From assembly GCF_022750635.1 (NCBI RefSeq), contig NZ_JAJKBG010000002.1, positions 1 to 64,000 of the forward strand: a stretch of DNA of 64,000 bases, read 5' to 3'. Position 1 is the stretch's first letter. Each line of letters starts with the position of its first letter. Source of the stretch: Brevundimonas pishanensis. Its GTDB lineage: Bacteria; Pseudomonadota; Alphaproteobacteria; Caulobacterales; Caulobacteraceae. Of the stretch, positions 25,810-31,118 are shown in pieces. A program made the position numbers and the translations under genes. Under the pieces are notes generated by a model. That model was not told where the DNA came from. It did not search any database and was given only the letters and a program-made list of their open reading frames with translations.

Positions 25810-26658
25810 AACTCGGTAAACACCAATCGTGGTGCGCTGATCGCACTGCAGAACCTCAACGCGACCAACCGTTCGCTGGAGGTAACCCAGAACCGTGTAA
25901 ACACGGGGATGAAGGTTTCGTCCGCCAAGGACAACGGTGCAATCTTCGCCATCGCTACGTCGCAACGCGCCGAAATGGGCGCGCAAGATGCCGTCAAGCA
26001 ATCCATCGAGCGTGGTAAGTCGATCGTCGACGTCGCTCTGGCTGCTGGCGAAACGGTTGTCGAAGCCCTGACCGAAATGAAGAGCCTGGCCGTCGCCATT
26101 CAAGACGCTGTCGCCGGCTCGGACACTGCCAACAAGCTGAACGCCGACTTCTCGGCGCTGGTGACCGAAATCCGCTCGGCTGTCGCCGGTGCGACCTTCG
26201 ATGGCGTGAACCTGTTCAAGGCCAATGCTGCGGCCGTCGAAGTCACGATCAACACCGCCAGCTCGAACAACAAATTCACCGTCAAGGCCGCCGCCGGTAC
26301 CGCATCGGGCGCGATTGCCGCTGATGGTTCGATTGATCCGACGATCAACGCCACGGGTACGGCGTTCAACTTCGACACCCTGACGGCCCGCACGGCTGCG
26401 AACGTCGAAACCGCCATCAACAACTTCACCAGCGTCATGGCCGACCTCGGCACCAAGTCCAAATCGCTGGACCGCCAACTGACCTTCGTCGGCAAGATGC
26501 AGGACTCGCTTGAAACCGGCATTGGCAACCTCGTCGACGCCGATCTGGCCAAGGAAAGCGCCAAGCTGACCGCGCTGCAAACCAAGCAGCAACTGGGTGT
26601 CCAGGCGTTGTCGATTGCCAACCAGTCCAGCTCGATCGTCCTGAGCCTGTTCCGCTGA
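25804..26658 (+). CDS. Flagellin 2 (FljK/FljL type)
   Basis: A 284-residue flagellin. The N-terminal helix region (MANSVNTNRGALIALQNLN, with NRVNTGMKVSSAKDNGAIFAIATSQRAEMGAQDAVKQS) and C-terminal region (DLGTKSKSLDRQLTFVGKMQDSLETGIGNLVDADLAKES) are nearly the same as in copies 3-5, while about residues 150-210 differ. It heads the four-gene tandem run and lies behind a sigma-54 promoter. The hairpin after its stop has no T run, so readthrough to the next copy is likely. Confidence 0.95.
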   Translation: MANSVNTNRGALIALQNLNATNRSLEVTQNRVNTGMKVSSAKDNGAIFAIATSQRAEMGAQDAVKQSIERGKSIVDVALAAGETVVEALTEMKSLAVAIQDAVAGSDTANKLNADFSALVTEIRSAVAGATFDGVNLFKANAAAVEVTINTASSNNKFTVKAAAGTASGAIAADGSIDPTINATGTAFNFDTLTARTAANVETAINNFTSVMADLGTKSKSLDRQLTFVGKMQDSLETGIGNLVDADLAKESAKLTALQTKQQLGVQALSIANQSSSIVLSLFR

Positions 26659-26666
26659 TTTCTACG

Positions 26667-26693
26667 AGACAGCCGCCTTTGAGGGGGCTGTCT
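26667..26693 (+). other. Intercistronic hairpin after flagellin 2
   Basis: AGACAGCC pairs with GGCTGTCT, with two more inner pairs. No T run follows, so it looks like an RNA stability or processing element rather than a terminator. Confidence 0.6.
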
Positions 26694-26747
26694 TCGCCCA
26701 CCTAGACCATCCAGAAAGAGTATCCAGTAACCAGTAAGCGTGTGTGC

Positions 26748-26811
26748 GGGCAGAAGGCCCAACCTTGCCAAAATGGCGAGGAAACAACGTGACATGGAGG
26801 CCAGAATGGCC
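26748..26811 (+). promoter_or_regulatory. Structured leader of flagellin gene 3
   Basis: Hairpins at 26748-26760 (GGGC/GCCC, loop AGAAG), 26764-26780 (CTTGCC/GGCGAG, loop AAAAT) and 26799-26811 (GGCC/GGCC, loop AGAAT with the start codon). The third position keeps ACAACGTG of the flagellin 1 leader but its 5' arm no longer pairs, so that hairpin has decayed. No sigma-54 promoter is visible upstream. Confidence 0.7.
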
Positions 26812-27663
26812 AACTCGATCAACACCAATCGTGGCGCACTTGTTGCGCTGCAGACCTTGAACCAGACCAACAAGTCGCTGGAAACCACGCAGAACCGCGT
26901 GAACACCGGCATGAAGGTTTCGTCGGCCAAGGACAACGGTGCCATCTTCGCCATTGCGACTTCGCAACGTGCGGAAATGGGCGCTCAGGATGCCGTGAAG
27001 CAGTCCCTGCAACGCGGTCAATCCATCGTGGATGTGGCGCTGGCTGCGGGTGAAACCGTGACCGACGCGCTGACCGAACTGAAGAGTCTGGCGGTTGCCA
27101 TTCAGGACTCGACGGCGGGTGGGTCCAGTGAAACCAAGCTGCTGGCCGATTTCGACGCCATCGTCAAAGAAATCCACACCGCTCTGGCCGGTGCGACCTT
27201 TGACGGCGTGAACCTGTTCAAGACCGGCACTCTGGTTGAGGTCACCACCAACACCGCGAGCACGGGCAACAAGTTCACCCTGAAACTGGCTGCTACGGCG
27301 GCTGCGGCAACCGGTCTTGCCTTCGGTGGCTCGCCGACCCCGGCAACCGGTGCGTGGGATCCGCCTGCGGACGCGACAGCCAAGCGTACGGCCTACACTG
27401 CGGCCAATGTCGACACGGCTCTCAACGGTTTCACCACCGTGCTGGCCGATCTCGGCACCAAGTCGAAGTCGCTGGACCGTCAACTGTCGTTCGTCAGCAA
27501 GCTTCAGGACTCGCTAGAGACCGGTATCGGCAACCTCGTCGACGCCGATCTGGCCAAGGAAAGCGCTCGCCTGACCGCTCTGCAAACCAAGCAACAGCTT
27601 GGCGTGCAGGCACTATCGATCGCCAACTCGTCGAGCAGCATCCTGCTCGGCCTGTTCCGCTAA
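26806..27663 (+). CDS. Flagellin 3 (FljK/FljL type)
   Basis: A 285-residue flagellin with the conserved N- and C-terminal regions of this cluster (MANSINTNRGALVALQTLNQTNKSLETTQ and the end SSSILLGLFR). It differs from copies 2, 4 and 5 mainly in the centre, about residues 135-205, where TPATGAWDPPADATAKRT occurs. The start is ATG 26806 behind GGAGGCCAGA. It is probably expressed from the promoter before flagellin 2, since none is seen in the 150-base gap before it. Confidence 0.95.
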   Translation: MANSINTNRGALVALQTLNQTNKSLETTQNRVNTGMKVSSAKDNGAIFAIATSQRAEMGAQDAVKQSLQRGQSIVDVALAAGETVTDALTELKSLAVAIQDSTAGGSSETKLLADFDAIVKEIHTALAGATFDGVNLFKTGTLVEVTTNTASTGNKFTLKLAATAAAATGLAFGGSPTPATGAWDPPADATAKRTAYTAANVDTALNGFTTVLADLGTKSKSLDRQLSFVSKLQDSLETGIGNLVDADLAKESARLTALQTKQQLGVQALSIANSSSSILLGLFR

Positions 27664-27674
27664 CACGTAGGGGA

Positions 27675-27705
27675 GGGAGATACCTTCACATCCGTCGGAT
27701 CTCCC
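27675..27705 (+). other. Intercistronic hairpin after flagellin 3
   Basis: GGGAGAT pairs with ATCTCCC across a 17-base loop; no T run follows. Confidence 0.5.
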
Positions 27706-27750
27706 GACCCTGACCACCTCGAATACCCAGTAAAAGCAAGCGTTGAGTAA

Positions 27751-27819
27751 CGAGCGCAAGGCTCGCCCCGCCGTAAAACGCGGGTTCACAAAATGTGAAA
27801 CATGGAGGCCAGAATGGCC
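27751..27819 (+). promoter_or_regulatory. Structured leader of flagellin gene 4 (four short hairpins)
   Basis: Hairpins at 27751-27765 (CGAGC/GCTCG, loop GCAAG), 27767-27784 (CCCG plus CG with one bulge, loop TAAAA), 27785-27799 (TTCACA/TGTGAA, loop AAA) and 27807-27819 (GGCC/GGCC, loop AGAAT holding the start codon). Confidence 0.75.
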
Positions 27820-28611
27820 AACTCGATCAATACGAACCGCGGCGCTCTCGTCGCTCTGCAGACCTTGAACCAGACGAACAAGGCGCTGGAAACCACGCAG
27901 AACCGCGTGAACACCGGCATGAAAGTCTCGTCGGCCAAGGACAACGGTGCAATCTTCGCGATTGCAACGTCGCAGCGCGCTGAAATGGGTGCCCAGGATG
28001 CGGTCAAGCAGTCGCTTCAACGCGGTCAATCGATCGTGGACGTGGCACTGGCTGCCGGCGAAACCATCGTGGATGCCCTGACCGAACTGAAAAGTCTGGC
28101 CGTCGCTATCCAGGATGCTTCCGGCGACACCGCAACCAAGCTGAATGCCGACTTCACCGCCATGGTGACGGAGATTCAAACCGCGATTGCCGGCGCGACC
28201 TTCGATGGCGTGAACCTGTTCACGGACACCACCGCAGTATCGGTTTCGACCAATACCAAAGGCGGCACCTTCTCGCTGCACGACGGCACGGCAGTCGATC
28301 CGATCACCGACGGTGATGCGGACATCTCGGTTGTGGCCAACCGCACTGCGGCAAATGTCGATTCCGCGATCAACTCGTTCACGGACGTGTTGGCCGGCTT
28401 GGGTACCAAGTCGAAGTCGCTGGATCGTCAACTGTCCTTCGTCGGCAAGCTGCAAGACTCGCTGGAAACCGGCATCGGCAACCTCGTCGATGCGGATCTG
28501 GCCAAGGAAAGCGCTCGCCTGACGGCTCTGCAAACCAAGCAGCAGCTTGGCGTGCAGGCGCTCTCTATCGCGAACTCGTCGAGCAGCATCCTGCTCGGTC
28601 TGTTCCGGTAA
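27814..28611 (+). CDS. Flagellin 4 (FljK/FljL type)
   Basis: At 265 residues this is the shortest of the five tandem flagellins; the central variable part is trimmed (about residues 130-180, TDTTAVSVSTNTKGGTF). Its N-terminal 90 residues match flagellin 3 almost exactly, and the C terminus (SFVGKLQDSLETGIGNLVDADLAKESARL) is likewise shared, which suggests recent duplication or gene conversion. Start is ATG 27814 behind GGAGGCCAGA. Confidence 0.95.
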   Translation: MANSINTNRGALVALQTLNQTNKALETTQNRVNTGMKVSSAKDNGAIFAIATSQRAEMGAQDAVKQSLQRGQSIVDVALAAGETIVDALTELKSLAVAIQDASGDTATKLNADFTAMVTEIQTAIAGATFDGVNLFTDTTAVSVSTNTKGGTFSLHDGTAVDPITDGDADISVVANRTAANVDSAINSFTDVLAGLGTKSKSLDRQLSFVGKLQDSLETGIGNLVDADLAKESARLTALQTKQQLGVQALSIANSSSSILLGLFR

Positions 28612-28622
28612 TCGGTAGGAGA

Positions 28623-28651
28623 GGGTGTCGTTGCCGAAAGCGGCGACACCC
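28623..28651 (+). other. Intercistronic hairpin after flagellin 4
   Basis: GGGTGTCG pairs with CGACACCC, enclosing an inner GCCG/CGGC option around GAAA. It is strong but has no T run. Confidence 0.6.
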
Positions 28652-28678
28652 CTTCCTGATCACCTCAGTACTGTGACC

Positions 28679-28743
28679 GGCGCAAAATGCGCCCGCCGCC
28701 AAAAAGGCGGCGTTTTGTAAAAAACAAGGAGGCCAGAATGGCC
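28679..28743 (+). promoter_or_regulatory. Structured leader of flagellin gene 5 (four short hairpins)
   Basis: Hairpins at 28679-28693 (GGCGC/GCGCC, loop AAAAT), 28694-28712 (CGCCGCC/GGCGGCG, loop AAAAA), 28713-28724 (TTTT/AAAA, loop GTAA) and 28731-28743 (GGCC/GGCC, loop AGAAT with the start codon). These are the longest stems of the set and show clearly that pairing, not sequence, is kept. Confidence 0.78.
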
Positions 28744-29595
28744 AACTCGATCAACACGAACCGTGGCGCTCTCGTCGCTCTGCAAACCCTGAACCAGACG
28801 AACAAGGGCCTGGAAACCACCCAGAACCGCGTCAACACCGGCATGAAGGTGTCGTCTGCCAAGGACAACGGTGCAATTTTCGCGATTGCAACGTCGCAGC
28901 GCGCTGAAATGGGCGCACAGGACGCAGTGAAGCAATCGCTGCAACGCGGTCAGTCGATCGTGGACGTGGCTTTGGCTGCGGGTGAAACCGTCGTCGACGC
29001 CCTGACCGAAATGAAGAGCCTCGCCGTTTCGATCCAGGACGCTGTGGCGGACTCGGACACCGAAACCAAGCTGATGGCGGACTTCGACGCTCTGGCGAAA
29101 GAAGTTCACACGGCTCTGGCTGGCGCGACCTTCGACGGTGTGAACCTGTTCAAGGCTAACACCGACGCTATCTCGGTCACCATCAACACGGCTTCGGCGA
29201 ACAACAAGTTCGAGCTGAAGGCTGCGAGCGGCACTGCGTCGTCGGCCTCGCTGGTGTTTGGCGGTACCGCAGACGGCACAGGCGGCTGGACCGCTCCGGC
29301 CGACAACGCGGCGAAGAAGACGGCCTATACCGCCGCCAACGTCGAAACCGCGCTGAACACCTTTACCTCGACCCTCGCGGACCTTGGCACCAAGTCGAAG
29401 TCGCTGGATCGCCAGATGACCTTCGTCGGCAAGATGCAGGACTCGCTGGAAGCCGGTATCGGCAACCTGGTTGACGCTGACCTGGCTAAGGAAAGCGCCA
29501 AGCTGACGGCTCTGCAAACCAAGCAACAGCTGGGTGTGCAGGCGCTGTCGATTGCGAACTCGTCGAGCAGCATGCTCCTCGGCCTGTTCCGATAA
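28738..29595 (+). CDS. Flagellin 5 (FljK/FljL type)
   Basis: A 285-residue flagellin with the same conserved ends as copies 2-4 (MANSINTNRGALVALQTLNQTNKGLETTQ; end SSSMLLGLFR). The centre has VFGGTADGTGGWTAPADNAAKKTAY, close to flagellin 3. It is the last tandem copy and is followed by a stable GAAA-loop hairpin and then flaG. Confidence 0.95.
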   Translation: MANSINTNRGALVALQTLNQTNKGLETTQNRVNTGMKVSSAKDNGAIFAIATSQRAEMGAQDAVKQSLQRGQSIVDVALAAGETVVDALTEMKSLAVSIQDAVADSDTETKLMADFDALAKEVHTALAGATFDGVNLFKANTDAISVTINTASANNKFELKAASGTASSASLVFGGTADGTGGWTAPADNAAKKTAYTAANVETALNTFTSTLADLGTKSKSLDRQMTFVGKMQDSLEAGIGNLVDADLAKESAKLTALQTKQQLGVQALSIANSSSSMLLGLFR

Positions 29596-29605
29596 CCCTG
29601 ATGGG

Positions 29606-29629
29606 GACGGGCAGGGAAACCTGCCCGTC
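29606..29629 (+). other. Stable GAAA-tetraloop hairpin between flagellin 5 and flaG
   Basis: A perfect 10-bp stem (GACGGGCAGG with CCTGCCCGTC) closed by GAAA. There is no T run, so it may protect or process the flagellin message and only partly stop transcription into flaG. Confidence 0.65.
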
Positions 29630-29651
29630 TCGATCACTAGAACGGAAAGGA

Positions 29652-29666
29652 CGCGCAAAAGGCGCG
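29652..29666 (+). promoter_or_regulatory. Leader hairpin before flaG, same type as in flagellin leaders
   Basis: CGCGC pairs with GCGCG around AAAAG, eight bases before the flaG ATG. The five-base A-rich loop matches those of the flagellin leaders. Confidence 0.6.
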
Positions 29667-29673
29667 AACAGAT

Positions 29674-29961
29674 ATGGCAGACAATATCTCCGCTATCAGC
29701 AGCGTAGGAAACGCACTGACCGAGCCACCCCGCAATGATGCGATGGCACCCGCATCGGCATCGCAGAGCTCGGCGCAATCTGCCGAGGCTTTGGGCCAAC
29801 AGCGACTGGTCATCGAGCCGGTCTCGTCCCACCGCTTTGTTTATAAGGTGTTGGATACCAACACTGGTGAGGTCATTCGCCAGCTCCCCAACGAGCATGT
29901 CGAGAAGATGATCACCGATCCCAGCTACAAACAGGGCGGGCTGGTCAAAACCTCGGCTTAA
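29674..29961 (+). CDS. flaG: Flagellar protein FlaG
   Basis: A 95-residue protein. The N-terminal half is Ala/Ser-rich and probably disordered. The C-terminal half is the FlaG domain: LVIEPVSSHRFVYKVLDTNTGEVIRQLPNEHVEKM, with the family hallmark D-x-TGEVIRQ(I/L)P. FlaG influences filament length or flagellin assembly in several bacteria, though its mechanism is unsettled. It follows the flagellin run on the same strand and is likely the last gene of that unit. Confidence 0.88.
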   Translation: MADNISAISSVGNALTEPPRNDAMAPASASQSSAQSAEALGQQRLVIEPVSSHRFVYKVLDTNTGEVIRQLPNEHVEKMITDPSYKQGGLVKTSA

Positions 29962-30087
29962 ACCGCGGTCCGGAGTTCGCCTGCTGATTGAAATTCAGTG
30001 GTCGCCTTGACCCCGCCGGACACTGTCGGTCTACTTTCCAGCGCCTCCGGAATCGCTCCGGCAGGCGTAATCGTGGTTTTCATGGCG

Positions 30088-30116
30088 TTAACCATACGCT
30101 CATGAGTCATGGTTAA
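30088..30116 (+). promoter_or_regulatory. Inverted TTAACCAT pair upstream of flagellin 6 (possible CtrA sites)
   Basis: TTAACCAT at 30088-30095 and its reverse complement ATGGTTAA at 30109-30116, 13 bases apart. TTAACCAT is an 8-base CtrA-type half-site known from Caulobacter, where CtrA controls flagellar and cell-cycle genes. The pair lies 38 bases before the flagellin 6 ATG. It could also act as an RNA hairpin. Confidence 0.5.
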
Positions 30117-30143
30117 TGAGGGAAGCGGTACAGAAAGTCCGGG

Positions 30144-30154
30144 GGCTTAAAGCC
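30144..30154 (+). promoter_or_regulatory. Hairpin touching the flagellin 6 start codon
   Basis: GGC pairs with GCC around TTAAA, ending on the base before the ATG. It resembles the start-codon hairpins of the other flagellin leaders but is short and stands alone. Confidence 0.4.
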
Positions 30155-30973
30155 ATGACCACAAGCGTTCATACAAATAGCTCGGCGCTGATTGCGCTGC
30201 AAAACCTCAACTCCACCAACAGCAAGCTGGGTGCGGTCCAAAACCGCGTCAGCACGGGCTTGAAGGTGCAAGGCGCAAAAGACAACGCCGCGACCTGGGC
30301 TATCGCCCAGAACCAGCGCGCCGACACGTCTTCGCTGGAAGCTGTTAAAACCAGCCTCAACCGCGCAACCTCGATCGCCGACGTCGCTTTGGCAGCCGGT
30401 TCGCAAATCTCGGACATCATCACCGAACTGAAGCAAAAGGCAGTTGCTGCCTCGGACCCTTCGGCTTCGGACGCCTCGAAGAAGGCTTATAACGACGAGT
30501 TCCAGACGCTGGTGGCGTCGCTCACGTCGTTTGCCAAGAACGCGACCTTCGATGGCAAGAACATCCTCGACAACTCTCTGACCGCCGACCTCGAATTCAT
30601 CGCCAGCGCCGATGGCGGCGAGACCATCGCCCTGACGCCACAAGCGCTGGATGCCGATGCACTGGGCCTGTCGGGTCTGGATCTCACGACCGATCCCGCG
30701 ACGGCACTTACCGCAGTGACCGACGCACTGGCGACCTCCAGCGAAAAGCTGGCCGAGCTGGGCGCTCAAGCCAAGCAGATCGAGCGTCACACCACCTTCG
30801 TGGGCAAGCTGATGGACTCGCTGGAAGTTGGCGTCGGTAACCTGGTCGACGCCGATCTGGCCAAGGAAAGCGCCCGTCTGCAGGCGCTGCAAGTCCAGCA
30901 ACAACTGGGTACCTCGGCTCTGTCGATCGCCAACCAGGCACCGCAGTCGATCCTGTCGCTGTTCCAAGGCTAA
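30155..30973 (+). CDS. Divergent flagellin 6 (possibly the FljJ-type minor flagellin)
   Basis: A 272-residue flagellin clearly different from copies 1-5. It starts MTTSVHTNSSALIALQNLN, has NRVSTGLKVQGAKDNAATWAIAQNQRADTSSL, and ends LSIANQAPQSILSLFQG. The core central insertion is short (about residues 150-200). It has its own terminator and no sigma-54 site was found, so it may be controlled differently from the major flagellins. In Caulobacter a divergent minor flagellin (FljJ) lies in such a cluster beside flaEY; the equivalence is inferred from position. Confidence 0.9.
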   Translation: MTTSVHTNSSALIALQNLNSTNSKLGAVQNRVSTGLKVQGAKDNAATWAIAQNQRADTSSLEAVKTSLNRATSIADVALAAGSQISDIITELKQKAVAASDPSASDASKKAYNDEFQTLVASLTSFAKNATFDGKNILDNSLTADLEFIASADGGETIALTPQALDADALGLSGLDLTTDPATALTAVTDALATSSEKLAELGAQAKQIERHTTFVGKLMDSLEVGVGNLVDADLAKESARLQALQVQQQLGTSALSIANQAPQSILSLFQG

Positions 30974-30995
30974 TCCCCGAAAACGACTTTCCTCA

Positions 30996-31029
30996 AGCGC
31001 CGGCCCGACATGTCGCGGCCGGCGCTTTT
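30996..31029 (+). terminator. Terminator of flagellin gene 6
   Basis: AGCGCCGGCC pairs perfectly with GGCCGGCGCT around an 11-base loop, followed by a short T run. Confidence 0.85.
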
Positions 31030-31118
31030 GCGTCTGGCGTGTGCGCTGGAAAAACGTCCGCGAGTTAACGATTTCGCGCCACGAATACTGTAAAGCTAGG
31101 GCTAGGGAGTTTGCGCAG

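Noticed and set aside
24574..29595. The repeated flagellin segments considered as a CRISPR-like or integron-like array.
   Set aside because: The repeats are whole coding ends of paralogous genes, with no short spacer arrangement, integrase or att-like sites.
24532..29898. Long minus-strand frames opposite each flagellin gene.
   Set aside because: They all arise from the biased third-position GC of the flagellin genes and repeat with the tandem copies.
30080..30100. A TGGC element considered as a sigma-54 promoter for flagellin 6.
   Set aside because: The GC that would pair with the GG is two bases off the required spacing.
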